From Alphaproteobacteria bacterium (GTDB taxonomy: Bacteria > Pseudomonadota > Alphaproteobacteria > Rickettsiales > SXRF01), in NCBI GenBank assembly GCA_009926845.1, contig RFOF01000005.1, positions 1 to 34,781 on the forward strand: a stretch of DNA of 34,781 nucleotides. Direction: 5' to 3'. Made by a program: the position numbers and the translations under genes. Of this stretch, positions 8,261 through 16,964 are shown in pieces. Each line of letters opens with the position of its first letter. Within the stretch, counting starts at the first letter, position 1. A model generated the notes under the pieces. That model was not told the DNA's origin. It was given only the letters and a program-made list of their open reading frames with translations, and ran no database searches.

Positions 8261-9183
8261 AGCGCATACCAATTGGTTGAGGTAGTGGCGAAAAAAAGTT
8301 TGCGTGAATCTGCTGCAACGCTGATTGCAGTATTTGCAGCCAGTGCGTTGATGCTGTGGCTGCTGGCAGGATAGACATTAACCGCATTTGCCCCTTGATT
8401 GGCGATGAGCAGCAATTCGCCAGCTTCGGGTGCAGACAAGCGAACCCCCTGCCCGCTGGAAACGGTTGCAATATGGTTGATGGATTTAGAAAGCGCTGTA
8501 GCATCACCTTGCGCGCTACCCGCCGCGCTGATGCCGGTGGCGATAGATTTAAGCGCCATGCGTCCCGTAGCGGCAATGATCTTTAGCGCGTCAAACCATG
8601 TTGAGCCATCGGGCGATACCTTCAGGGTGAAATTATCGTCGCCCACCGTGCCAAATTCCGCGCGACCAGAAAAGCCCGTCTGATAAAGGAAAGAGGCTGT
8701 TTCGCCCGATGTATTCTTATTGAGTTTAGCCTGTATTCCATGGCCATTGTGATTGAGTAAAATTGCATCACTAGAAACAGAAAATTTATTTGTAGCATCC
8801 GCAGTGGCATTCACGCCAAGTTTTGCAAGATTCGCAAACTCGGTCGGGTTATAGGTTTTTACCCACGCCGCACCATCGAACGTATAAAAAACATCCTCGT
8901 TATTTACCCATAGCGACATACCCTCCTGGGGTATAATAAATCGCCAAACCTGGTCAAAATAGGTGATGTGCCCTGCGTGCCCCGCCCAATCGCCCGTGGG
9001 GGATGCAGCCACAATATACACATCACCGCTGGCGGGAGTGCTGGGCGGCGCTGCTGTGGTTCGGCTTTTTGCGCCGGTGTTCATGAGTGCGTCGATACGC
9101 ATAAGCGCAGCGTTGACCGTCACTTCTTTTTGCGCCTGCGATTGCTCGACAAGCGGAATGACCAGATTATTCGTGGTTGCCAT
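8257..9183 (-). CDS. DUF2793 phage/GTA tail-associated protein
   Basis: The N-terminal half of this 308-residue protein is a DUF2793 domain: LVEQSQAQKEVTVNAALMRIDALM, then PASGDVYIVAASPTGDWAGHAGHI and EGMSLWVNNED. This family sits downstream of the RcGTA-like tail genes in many alphaproteobacteria and is thought to form part of a fibre or surface structure. The C-terminal half is low in charge and beta-rich, as expected for fibre-like proteins. AGGAG lies six bases before the ATG. It is followed by overlapping starts of the next two genes, giving a DUF2793, membrane protein, lysozyme unit. Confidence 0.88.
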   Translation of the reverse strand: MATTNNLVIPLVEQSQAQKEVTVNAALMRIDALMNTGAKSRTTAAPPSTPASGDVYIVAASPTGDWAGHAGHITYFDQVWRFIIPQEGMSLWVNNEDVFYTFDGAAWVKTYNPTEFANLAKLGVNATADATNKFSVSSDAILLNHNGHGIQAKLNKNTSGETASFLYQTGFSGRAEFGTVGDDNFTLKVSPDGSTWFDALKIIAATGRMALKSIATGISAAGSAQGDATALSKSINHIATVSSGQGVRLSAPEAGELLLIANQGANAVNVYPASSHSINALAANTAISVAADSRKLFFATTSTNWYAL

Positions 9184-9256
9184 AAAGACTCCTGATGAAA
9201 ATGATGGTAAAATGCGCGATACACGCTAGAATTTTGCAATTGTAGAAAGGATGCTT

Positions 9257-9778
9257 ATGCCCACACTTGCTGAAGTTCGCCGCCAAATTGATGCCTGCCG
9301 CGATCGCTATATTTTCTGGACACAAAAAGAAATTCGCGCGCTGCCAAAAATATTGGATGAGAACGAGCAGATAAAAGCCGTGACCTCTGGCCTAATGCAC
9401 AACTCCACGTGGCTGGCTGTGTGCACCAATCGCCGTCTTATTTTTCTCAATTGCCGCATGCTCATTGGCCTTCAACAAGTACAGATGCCGCTGGATAGAA
9501 TTCAGTCCATTGATCATCGCTTCACCTTATGTTTTGGCTCCATCAGCTTTTATGATGGCGTCAATGTTTTTACGATGAACATGGTGTTGCAATCTTCAAT
9601 TATGCCCTTTGTCAAAGTGACAGAAGAAATGATGCATCAGCTTAAAAAGCCACAAACACCAGCAAAAGAAACAGGAAACGATATCGCAAGCCAGCTTTCA
9701 AAACTCGCAGAGCTAAAAGAAAAAGGCTATCTGACAGAAGACGAGTTCCAAGCGCAGAAGAAAAAACTGCTAGGCTAA
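9257..9778 (+). CDS. PH-like domain plus SHOCT protein
   Basis: I use the ATG at 9257 because GAAAGG ends six bases before it; the ATG at 9251 would touch that site. The 173-residue protein has a bacterial PH-like domain (about 30-120, with LAVCTNRRLIFLNC and MPLDRIQSIDH, as in YokE-type proteins) and ends in a SHOCT motif, LSKLAELKEKGYLTEDEF. These proteins are soluble, often membrane- or stress-associated, and of unknown role. It lies on the opposite strand inside the GTA-like cluster, and its stop overlaps the stop of the tail gene at 9775. A TAGAAT at 9227-9232 in GCTAGAAT may be its -10 element. Confidence 0.85.
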   Translation: MPTLAEVRRQIDACRDRYIFWTQKEIRALPKILDENEQIKAVTSGLMHNSTWLAVCTNRRLIFLNCRMLIGLQQVQMPLDRIQSIDHRFTLCFGSISFYDGVNVFTMNMVLQSSIMPFVKVTEEMMHQLKKPQTPAKETGNDIASQLSKLAELKEKGYLTEDEFQAQKKKLLG

Positions 9779-11664
9779 ACGCTGGCGACACCGGCATATC
9801 CGCGCCCAACCAGTGCTGAGCGCTGATAGATGCGAACGCTCACACTGCTTTGCACTGCGCCAAAATCTGCAATTTGCTCTGCCGCGCTATAGCTGGCGAT
9901 TGGGCTAGAAAGCGCGCTCAGTGTGCGGGCAATGACGCTACCACTGATGATTTCAACGTCATAGCTCTCCGCTTCTTCGCCAAGCGGAACATCCGACAAA
10001 TCCTGCCAGTTACCGCCTCTGCGTGTGCGGCGAATCCAGCTGATGGAAAGATTGCCGCTGCCATCGCGTACGCCGCTGATATGCACTGGTGAGTAGGGTT
10101 TTAGTGCTCTCGCGGTGTACGTAAAATCTTGCGCGGCGGCAGAGCAAATCGAACTACCAAATGTCACCGGTTTATATTTTCGCGAAAGACCGATGACACT
10201 GCCGTCGAGCGCCTGTTTTTCCAGCGTGCCGTCAAGCAACACAAAACGTTCGCCAATTGTGTGCGCTGCGATTGCCCATTCTGTGCCGAGGCGACCACGG
10301 AGAAGACCACTCAGCCTATATTTACCGGGTGCAAGCAGCGTCGCGTTTTTAAACTGAATGATTTCATCACCCAGCAGCGCCGCATTGTCGCCATTGAGCA
10401 CCGCAAGCTCGGTGATGCTCTGCAGTTGCGCATCGTTGCTGACCATCAAAATATCTACCATGTTCACATCATCGAATACCGATGTTGCGCCACTGGCTAG
10501 CAGACTCAGCGCCGTTCCAATGCTCGCCGGAGCTTGCACATCGGCAAAGCGTGCGTAATTTGCGCCGCCATCATCCGAGCGATAAACCGCCGCGCCTGTC
10601 CAGCCAGCGCCGGTTCCCGCACCTGCCATATGTAGCACAGCACCATCAGCATTTGCAGCTGGGAGTGCAGGTAAATCAAGCAACTCCAAACGCGTAGGAG
10701 ATATAAGGCCAACCTCTTGTTGCGCGGTGCTGCCTTGCGCAGGCGGGGTATAAAAATCAAATGTGGATTTATCTTCGGCCACCGCCTGCACCCGCATCAT
10801 CCCATGCGATTGCACATCAGTGGAGATAATGCGCATACGTTGCGCAGCGCCTTCTACTATCACGGTAACGATGTCAGACGGCTCAAGCGTTGCATACCCA
10901 ATAGGCAGGTCAAACCCATAGCTAGTGCGCCCCACCCAATCAGAGAATAGCGTGATGTCACAGATGTTTTTTGCGATTTGATCATTAAAAACAATCGGAA
11001 AATCAAGCGTCTTGACCTCACGACTTTCCGTCACCTGACGCTCAGAATATTGCGCGCTGCTTTGATAATTCAGCAGTCGGTTCATGTAGATGATGTTGAC
11101 GCGGCGCGGCAGTTCAATTTCCTGCTGGCGAGTGACGGTAAACGCTTCACCGCCCTCTTCCTGTGGCGCGAGCAGTTCATCTTGCGAAAGTGTTTTCACA
11201 GAATCCCCACCGCGCGGAACGAATTTGAGCACATTGTCAGATTCCACGCTGTCGAAAAAATACCCATGTTGCAGGGCTTCAATTGCGCTGCGCAGCGTCT
11301 GTTGGCTGGTGATGATGAAGCCCTCCACCTGCTCGGAAAGTCGGCTGACATCAATATCATTCTCAGAAAGCCCTGCACGTTTGCACAAATCAGAAACAAT
11401 AGCAGCTAGGCTCGAAACACCGAGTTTTCCTTGCAGCCAGTGCCCCGTTTTCCACGCCGCACCATCAGCCCAAACCGTTGTAAGGTCTGGCCAGTATGGA
11501 TAAGGCCGCGCGTCCCACGTCCATGCGAACATGCGCTCGACCATCTCCGAATCTTTCCATTTTTGCGCCGTAGCAACAAGCCCTGTGCGCTGCGCGCGAA
11601 AATCAATTCGCCCGCGCGAAAAATGTGGCAATGCACTGGATGTCGAAGTGGGGTCATAAAACAC
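9775..11664 (-). CDS. GTA TIM-barrel tail protein (gp15-like), C-terminal part
   Basis: This is the downstream piece of the broken gp15-like gene. The open stretch of 629 residues has only a GTG at 11664 as nominal start, but the same frame encodes KIWFTEFGFPSVDG and NQPN just before it (from about 11724), which belongs to the TIM-barrel domain of the RcGTA megatron protein. The region VFYDPTSTSSALPHFSRGRI is the conserved continuation. It is followed by the putative phage-tail domain and a fibronectin-like beta-rich C-terminus (SWIRRTRRGGNWQD). In RcGTA this protein forms the tail tip that contacts the cell. A single frame change at about 11721-11731 separates it from the upstream part. Confidence 0.85.
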   Translation of the reverse strand: MFYDPTSTSSALPHFSRGRIDFRAQRTGLVATAQKWKDSEMVERMFAWTWDARPYPYWPDLTTVWADGAAWKTGHWLQGKLGVSSLAAIVSDLCKRAGLSENDIDVSRLSEQVEGFIITSQQTLRSAIEALQHGYFFDSVESDNVLKFVPRGGDSVKTLSQDELLAPQEEGGEAFTVTRQQEIELPRRVNIIYMNRLLNYQSSAQYSERQVTESREVKTLDFPIVFNDQIAKNICDITLFSDWVGRTSYGFDLPIGYATLEPSDIVTVIVEGAAQRMRIISTDVQSHGMMRVQAVAEDKSTFDFYTPPAQGSTAQQEVGLISPTRLELLDLPALPAANADGAVLHMAGAGTGAGWTGAAVYRSDDGGANYARFADVQAPASIGTALSLLASGATSVFDDVNMVDILMVSNDAQLQSITELAVLNGDNAALLGDEIIQFKNATLLAPGKYRLSGLLRGRLGTEWAIAAHTIGERFVLLDGTLEKQALDGSVIGLSRKYKPVTFGSSICSAAAQDFTYTARALKPYSPVHISGVRDGSGNLSISWIRRTRRGGNWQDLSDVPLGEEAESYDVEIISGSVIARTLSALSSPIASYSAAEQIADFGAVQSSVSVRIYQRSALVGRGYAGVASV

Positions 11665-13255
11665 ATTGGGTTGATTGTTTGCGCCATCGACACTGGGAAA
11701 TCCAAACTCCGTAAACCATATTTTGCGGGGTGTCGGTCAGCGGAAAATAGGCATCGATGCCAATTATATCAATATTCGGCGACGCCCAGAGCGGATCAAG
11801 ATGATACCAACCACCATCAGCGTGGTGATATTCGCTCCAATCCGCAGCGTAAGTCACTTTTACGCCGCTGCCGAGCGTGGTTTTCACACTTGCCGCAAGG
11901 CTGATTAGCTGCGTTACCGCTGGATACCCCCCCGGGGTATTAGTCACCTTCGTCAGTCCTTTAAGTTCCGAGCCGATGATAAACGCATCCACCTTGCCTG
12001 CAACAAGGCTGGCATAATGGTTGATGAATGCGTTATAGCCATGGGTTTTGGTAAAAAAGCTGGAGACATCCGCCGCGCTGCCCGTCACCTCGCCGCGCCA
12101 AGGCTTTCCGCTGACATCCATGAACATCAGCGGATAAAATGCGACTTTATACCCACGCGTGCGCAGCTCATCTAACAACCGCAGAACGCTGCTATCATCA
12201 GGCGTTCCGCCATATTGTGGCTTGCCATCTATTTGTGTGATGAGCCGCGCGGTGCTGCGCGAAAAACCCGCCACCTGCCAGCTATCTGGCGACGTAATGG
12301 CGTCGTCTTTAAATTCCACACCCGGCAGCAACACGCAATCACCCGCGTCCATGCTATCGCCAAACCACGACACCACAACCGATACATAATCAACATTCGG
12401 GCAGGTGTTTTTGAGCTGGTCAAGCGCCACCAGCGCGTTGGTTTTTCCTACGTTAGTGTGGATGTTTATGCTTTGTTTGTTGCCCTGTTGAACCCAGTGA
12501 GCACCAACCTGCGCACCCGGAATTTTATATTGCGCCTGTGTATCATAGACGAATTCGCCCGCCCCCGGAATGAGCACCACACCCGTTAGCATATCCTCCA
12601 GCAACTCATCATTATAGTCAGGGTACAGCGCTTTTTTCTGCACTTCGAAGGTGAAATTGGGAATGCGATTGCCATAATCCGCGAGCTGAAAATCCTCGAA
12701 CACGATATAGCACATGCCGCGATAGGCCGGTGTTTTATCCGCGCCATCGAACGACTGCATCAAGCTGTCAGGCAACTGGTCTTCCGTGCCCTTGTAAATA
12801 CGGATGTTATACTGAGAAACGTCGAGCTGTTTAGCATCTGCCCAAATGCGCAAAACTTCATCCACTGGCCCTGCGCACACAGCAACGGCAAGCGTTGCCG
12901 AATAGCTATAAGTCGTCGTTTTTTGCGCTGATTTGCCGGGAGAGCCTTTTCCACCGCCACCTGCCGAACTTTTAGTGGTCGTCACGGTTTCTTTGATAGG
13001 CCGCGCCCAGATGATGTTGCCGCTGATGCGCACGCTGCCGTAAAGCACGGGGATGGTTTTGCCATAGGTCGAGGTTTGCACGCCAAGGTCTGACAGGCGC
13101 GCGCCATACATGGTGTTGCCGCTGCCACCGAAAAGGCGATTGTCAATTGCGCCGCCAAGTGTGCGCCCAAGCGCGCCGCCAAGTGCCGATGCGCCAGGAA
13201 TTCCTGTTGCGCTGCCCAGCACAGAACCTGCTGCGCTCAGAACAATCGAAGCCAT
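11654..13255 (-). CDS. GTA TIM-barrel tail protein (gp15-like), N-terminal part
   Basis: This 533-residue piece begins MASIVLSAAGSVLGSATGIP, with a glycine-rich helix and the motif TSTYGKTIPVLYGSVRISGNIIWA seen in phage tail hub proteins. It runs into the TIM-barrel domain up to NIDIIGIDAYFPLTDTPQ. The last 20 or so residues are out of frame with the family and read a nonsense tail to the stop at 11654. Family members normally have several dozen residues between the DAYFPL and IWFTE segments; here almost none remain, so a small deletion probably caused the frame change. GAGGATAT precedes the ATG. Together with the downstream piece it would make a protein near 1,170 residues. Confidence 0.85.
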   Translation of the reverse strand: MASIVLSAAGSVLGSATGIPGASALGGALGRTLGGAIDNRLFGGSGNTMYGARLSDLGVQTSTYGKTIPVLYGSVRISGNIIWARPIKETVTTTKSSAGGGGKGSPGKSAQKTTTYSYSATLAVAVCAGPVDEVLRIWADAKQLDVSQYNIRIYKGTEDQLPDSLMQSFDGADKTPAYRGMCYIVFEDFQLADYGNRIPNFTFEVQKKALYPDYNDELLEDMLTGVVLIPGAGEFVYDTQAQYKIPGAQVGAHWVQQGNKQSINIHTNVGKTNALVALDQLKNTCPNVDYVSVVVSWFGDSMDAGDCVLLPGVEFKDDAITSPDSWQVAGFSRSTARLITQIDGKPQYGGTPDDSSVLRLLDELRTRGYKVAFYPLMFMDVSGKPWRGEVTGSAADVSSFFTKTHGYNAFINHYASLVAGKVDAFIIGSELKGLTKVTNTPGGYPAVTQLISLAASVKTTLGSGVKVTYAADWSEYHHADGGWYHLDPLWASPNIDIIGIDAYFPLTDTPQNMVYGVWISQCRWRKQSTQCVL

Positions 13256-13276
13256 ATATCCTCACAATATTGAATT

Positions 13277-13732
13277 TTAAGAAATGCGATAAACCGCTTT
13301 TATTTTTGCCTGCCACCATGCGTCGAGCGCGTGCTCGACCACGGCTCGCGCGGGCGCGTAGGCATGTATCATCTGCAGGGAATTTCTCTCATCATCGCTG
13401 ATGATGGCTAGGTGGCGCGGGCTTTCATCAATGGTAAATACCGCCACATCACCCGCCTGCATACCCACCATGGGTATGCGCTGCATCAGTGTTTCAAGCT
13501 GCGCCATGAGGTGTGTACTGTCGGGATAATGCGGGTAATCAGGCCTATCAAAATCAAGCAGTGGCTGGCCATCTGCGCTGCGCAGATTCAATTCACTGGC
13601 CACCCCGACCAAAAGCCCCAAACAATCAACGCCACCCGCGTGTTTATCCGTTTTTTTGAGACGCCCCTGATGATGAAAGCGCGTGCCAATCCAGCCGCGC
13701 GCAGCGGCGACAATGTCGTGCGTCGTGGTCAT
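13277..13732 (-). CDS. NlpC/P60 family cell-wall peptidase (GTA gp14-like)
   Basis: I choose the ATG at 13732 (MTTTHDIVAAARGWIGTRFH); the longer frame starts in the flanking palindromic repeat. The 151-residue NlpC/P60 fold has the catalytic cysteine in GGVDCLGLL (Cys37), the histidine in RHLAII (His107) and a further histidine in MIHAYA (His123). In RcGTA the matching protein is the tail peptidase thought to open peptidoglycan during delivery. It sits directly upstream of the gp15-like gene, the normal RcGTA order. A repeat of about 85 bases separates it from the inserted DUF2335 gene. Confidence 0.9.
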   Translation of the reverse strand: MTTTHDIVAAARGWIGTRFHHQGRLKKTDKHAGGVDCLGLLVGVASELNLRSADGQPLLDFDRPDYPHYPDSTHLMAQLETLMQRIPMVGMQAGDVAVFTIDESPRHLAIISDDERNSLQMIHAYAPARAVVEHALDAWWQAKIKAVYRIS

Positions 13733-13752
13733 AAAATTCTCTTTGATTTGTT

Positions 13753-13839
13753 TTGTCATCCCCGCGAAGGCGGGGATCTTATAGGCGTTCAGGATTCCTG
13801 CATTGGCTTCGCCGCCCTTGTGGGTCGCAGGAATGACAA
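13753..13839. repeat. palindromic intergenic repeat, compound copy
   Basis: The left part is a perfect-looking hairpin around GATCCCCGCCTTCGCGGGGA (either strand), flanked by TTGTCA. The right part has GATTCCTGC and GCAGGAATGACAA as outer arms with a different centre. The ends TTGTCA and TGACAA match the copies at 2440 and 24561. It fills the spacer between DUF2335 and the peptidase gene. Confidence 0.8.
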
Positions 13840-13842
13840 GCC

Positions 13843-14289
13843 TTAAACGTCAGAATTAGGGCGGATAACTGCCCTATCAATCAGTGTGCGCTGGCCAGCA
13901 TTTTTGACATATGCCCAGACAAGCCCTGCCATCACCACCAACGCCGCCGCAAACACCCAAATGATGGCGGCCAGTGTTTCGCTGCCATAAAGCCCAAGCA
14001 TAGTAGCCGAGGCAAACGCGGTAATAGCGATAAAAAAGCCAAAAATCTGCCCCAAAATCGTCGAAAACGCGTGAATACGAAGCGATTGTTTTTCCATCTC
14101 GTGGCGATGCTGCTGTTCATAGTCGAACATGGCCAGAATCATATCCGCCGAACCATCCACCACATAATTATAGCTTTCGAGCACGTCAGCGCTCGGCAAA
14201 ATCTCAACCGTCTGCGACCCGCGCTCACGCTGAGGCTTATTGTATCCGCCGGTTTTATAGGTACCGTTATCTTTTCTTTCGTCCGTCAT
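13843..14289 (-). CDS. DUF2335 predicted membrane protein
   Basis: The 148-residue protein has the DUF2335 layout: a polar N-terminus, then ILPSADVLESYNYVVDGSADMILAMFDYEQQHRHEMEK, followed by two membrane helices near residues 80-102 and 107-128, and a short basic tail. The family occurs in prophages and genome islands and has no known function; the two-helix form could suit a holin-like or membrane-sensor role. AGAGG lies four bases before the ATG. Its start overlaps the 3' end of the small gene upstream, and the pair is inserted between gp13- and gp14-like genes. Confidence 0.85.
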   Translation of the reverse strand: MTDERKDNGTYKTGGYNKPQRERGSQTVEILPSADVLESYNYVVDGSADMILAMFDYEQQHRHEMEKQSLRIHAFSTILGQIFGFFIAITAFASATMLGLYGSETLAAIIWVFAAALVVMAGLVWAYVKNAGQRTLIDRAVIRPNSDV

Positions 14290-14461
14290 GAGCCTCTGCT
14301 TTCAATTTGCCTTGCACGCGCTTGATATCTTTGGCCACGCCGCGCCAGTTTTGCAGCATCGCACTTGCCATTGTGTCATGTGGGCTGCGTTGGAATATTG
14401 ACGCAGTTGATGCGGTCATCACCGACAGAATCCCCACAAAAAAATTAGTGAATACTTTCAT
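14267..14461 (-). CDS. small protein upstream of DUF2335 (hypothetical)
   Basis: The frame encodes 64 residues with a hydrophobic start (MKVFTNFFVGILSVMTASTA) and a basic helix near the end (NWRGVAKDIKRVQGKLKAEA). It overlaps the DUF2335 start by 23 bases in another frame. There is no clear ribosome site before the ATG at 14461. A later start at MASAMLQNWRGVAKD is possible. I do not recognise a family, and the support is mainly the spacing and the plausible protein. Confidence 0.45.
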   Translation of the reverse strand: MKVFTNFFVGILSVMTASTASIFQRSPHDTMASAMLQNWRGVAKDIKRVQGKLKAEAHDGRKKR

Positions 14462-14511
14462 GAGCAGAGGCTAGCGAATTTTGGGCATAAATAAAACTAA
14501 AATCACGACAC

Positions 14512-15378
14512 TTACCAATTGCTGCGCGTTCCTGCGGTTTCGAGTATTTTATCAAGCCCCGGAACATACGGCTCACCACGGAAATTGACCACATTGCCAA
14601 AGCGCGTGCCGCAGGTCGCCAACGTTTTGTCGCAACCTTGAGTCATGCTGTAGGCATCTCCCACCAGAAGCGGATAAGGCATAGGCAGTGCCAGCGTAAA
14701 TTGGCCATGGCCGCTGGGAAGGCGCAAATGCTCTTTGACCTCCATCGACAGGCCTGCATTCGCCCCACTAGTAAAAGTCACCACACCAAACGCAAATGTG
14801 GCCGAAGCTTCCGTGCGCGAATTATCGATAAATTCCTGCACAGATGTCGCCGTGCTGATTGTACCCGTAACCGTGTGCGTGGCCATATTGACCTTGCAGT
14901 GACTATCGCCAAGAGCCGCGCGGCATGACGGTGAGAATAATTCCCCAACCGTCTGCGACAGGCGCTGAGTCAGCCCCCGCACCTCGGCCACAAATTGCTG
15001 CTTATGGAGCGAAACCTCACCCAGCCATCCGCGACGAAGTTTCAGCGAGCCTTGCGACACATCCTGATAATTCACCTGAAATATTTCAATTTCCGCAAAA
15101 TCATATAGCCCCGCTAAGATATCCGCCTCCGTGATGCTGCCCGCAGAAAGCATGCCCTCAACATCAAGATTATCAACGCTGAGCGACGAGGTGTTGGAAA
15201 TAGCACTCGGCGTAAAACCCGTTTCCGCCTGATAGTTCAGGCTGTCAAAAACGAAGTCGTTATCATGATCGGTAAAACCAAGCTGAGTTCCATCACGGCG
15301 CGTGAGTTTCCAGCAAGTGGCGAGCGTCGTCACCTCACCGGCAATATGTGCCGCTAATTCGGAAGATATCTGCTTCAT
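14512..15378 (-). CDS. DUF2163 tail hub protein (GTA gp13-like)
   Basis: The 288-residue protein shows the DUF2163/phage BR0599-like layout: ATCWKLTRRDGTQLGFTDHD at residues 20-39, FDSLNYQAETGFTPSAI, then a cysteine-bearing C-terminal segment (SPSCRAALGDSHCKVNM and TQGCDKTLATCGTRFGN) whose paired cysteines are typical of the family. In RcGTA, gp13 forms the hub of the baseplate. Its ATG overlaps the stop of the DUF2460 gene (ATGA), so translation is coupled. The gene looks intact. Confidence 0.92.
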   Translation of the reverse strand: MKQISSELAAHIAGEVTTLATCWKLTRRDGTQLGFTDHDNDFVFDSLNYQAETGFTPSAISNTSSLSVDNLDVEGMLSAGSITEADILAGLYDFAEIEIFQVNYQDVSQGSLKLRRGWLGEVSLHKQQFVAEVRGLTQRLSQTVGELFSPSCRAALGDSHCKVNMATHTVTGTISTATSVQEFIDNSRTEASATFAFGVVTFTSGANAGLSMEVKEHLRLPSGHGQFTLALPMPYPLLVGDAYSMTQGCDKTLATCGTRFGNVVNFRGEPYVPGLDKILETAGTRSNW

Positions 15379-15977
15379 ACACGCACCTCAACCAGCGGAA
15401 TATCATGCCAACTATGCACACCATAGGCATCGAGCGTGGCCGACAAACGGTCTGTATCAAAACGCACGGGAACATCAAATTCAAAATCTGCAGAAACCAC
15501 CACTCCATCGGCGGGTGGCGCGTCAAACATTACAAGGCCAGTGCTCGTGTTCAGCACATAATCCTCCTCATCCTGTAATATCCCCCCGAGGTATATTTTG
15601 ACTGTAGCGGCCACGGGTTTGGAAATAATACGCATTTCCTGCACAGCGCCACTATCATAGGTTTTGATGAGTTGAAACGCAGTACGCACACCATCGCCTT
15701 CGCCGAGCACTTGGCCAGTGACTGAGAAATCCGTCCAGTCTTTGAAACGAAAGCCAATTGCGCGGCCTTTGCGGGCGCGAAAAAATGCAATCAGCGCATC
15801 AAGCTGCGCCTGCGTTTTAACACCATGTGCTACGTTGTAGCTGGCGCGCGCCGCAGACCAATTGCTGTTGCGCTGCTCATGCCCACTTTGGGTGATTACC
15901 ACATCGGTAGAATATTCAGGGCCACCCGCCGAGCCGTAGGCAATATCGGTCGGGAAGCGTACGTCAACGAACGCCAT
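15375..15977 (-). CDS. DUF2460 distal tail protein (GTA gp12-like)
   Basis: The start at 15977 (MAFVDVRFPTDIAYGSAGGP) has GGAG seven bases upstream and is preferred to the longer frame from 16010. The 200-residue protein contains the family segments GPEYSTDVV, NWSAARASYNVAHGVKTQAQLDAL and FFRARKGRAIGFRFKDWTDF. In RcGTA this is the distal tail protein joining the tube to the hub. It is the first recognisable tail gene after the foreign block at 16023-22722. Confidence 0.92.
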   Translation of the reverse strand: MAFVDVRFPTDIAYGSAGGPEYSTDVVITQSGHEQRNSNWSAARASYNVAHGVKTQAQLDALIAFFRARKGRAIGFRFKDWTDFSVTGQVLGEGDGVRTAFQLIKTYDSGAVQEMRIISKPVAATVKIYLGGILQDEEDYVLNTSTGLVMFDAPPADGVVVSADFEFDVPVRFDTDRLSATLDAYGVHSWHDIPLVEVRV

Positions 15978-16022
15978 ACACAACTCCAAAAATAAAAGGG
16001 AAATGCCCAACTGGGCAGGAAA

Positions 16023-16955
16023 TTAGGTTCTCGGGTTTGAAATATGAGCAGCCGAGTACTGCGATGATTTACTGCTCATGCCTAAAGGCAGACCAGCCGG
16101 AGGCGATACGGGCGCAGCGTTTGCGGCCAATAACTGTTCATCAGCAATCGCAAGAAATACTTCTTGAGATTCAGGGTTCATCGCGCCACGCGTATGTATT
16201 TTACCTTGATTGTAAAGATTGGTCACATGCTGCATAAAATCCTTTTCCGGCAGTGCAAAATGACGCTTACTCAAACGCGCAACCACCTTAGGATCATGCA
16301 TCAAGAGCTGAAGACCAGAAGCAACCTGTGGATTTTCTAATATCTTATGAAATTTATGCGTGCCCACATTTTCTTTTAATCTCTTTTCCATATCACGGCG
16401 CAATGTGTCTTCAGGTGGCAAACTTGCCAGCATGAGCGCGAACATCATCTCTGGGGCAACAGGTTTTCCCTGATCGCGCATGTCGCGCATGGCTTCAGCT
16501 ATCGCCAGAGGGTTTTGTTTTTGTGAATGCCCGACAACCTTGTCATAGGCCCAATCTGCAGCAAAACAAGCCGCAATACTGCAAGGAATGCCGATCCAAG
16601 GCCCCATCGTCAAAAACGGCAAGCCAACAGCAGCCAAAACAACGCCTTTACCAATACCTATCCAGGCATTGTCAGCAAGCTTTGCCTTGGTTTCCATTTC
16701 AGGACGCCATGCCCCGTCAAGAGCAAAACCATCGGAAATCCGTTCAATATCACCCACACCATATTCATCTGCATATTTAGAAGATTTGGTTAAATAGCCA
16801 TCACCTTCGGTTATGACAGTACCGACAGCTTGTAACGGGGCAATGATCCTCCCCGCTGCTTTGCCAGCAACAAGAGGTACAACATCTCCCGCAATCTCTA
16901 CGACCGCTTGCGCTCCCAATGCACTTTTATCTGAATTATCGCGTTCATCCATCAT
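16023..16955 (-). CDS. unknown protein with central hydrophobic helices (unit C-D, second gene)
   Basis: I do not recognise this 310-residue protein. A glycine/alanine-rich N-terminal third (VVPLVAGKAAGRIIAPLQAV) leads to a strongly hydrophobic stretch at about 98-135 (GIGKGVVLAAVGLPFLTMGP onward), then a charged helical domain (residues 145-265) and a serine/proline-rich tail. There is no signal peptide. It starts nine bases after the stop of the 16965 gene with GAGGG as ribosome site, so it is the second gene of that Pho-box unit. It lies where an RcGTA cluster should have tail tube to tape-measure genes, directly before gp12. Membrane insertion or a structural role are both possible. Confidence 0.7.
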   Translation of the reverse strand: MMDERDNSDKSALGAQAVVEIAGDVVPLVAGKAAGRIIAPLQAVGTVITEGDGYLTKSSKYADEYGVGDIERISDGFALDGAWRPEMETKAKLADNAWIGIGKGVVLAAVGLPFLTMGPWIGIPCSIAACFAADWAYDKVVGHSQKQNPLAIAEAMRDMRDQGKPVAPEMMFALMLASLPPEDTLRRDMEKRLKENVGTHKFHKILENPQVASGLQLLMHDPKVVARLSKRHFALPEKDFMQHVTNLYNQGKIHTRGAMNPESQEVFLAIADEQLLAANAAPVSPPAGLPLGMSSKSSQYSAAHISNPRT

Positions 16956-16964
16956 ATACCCTCA

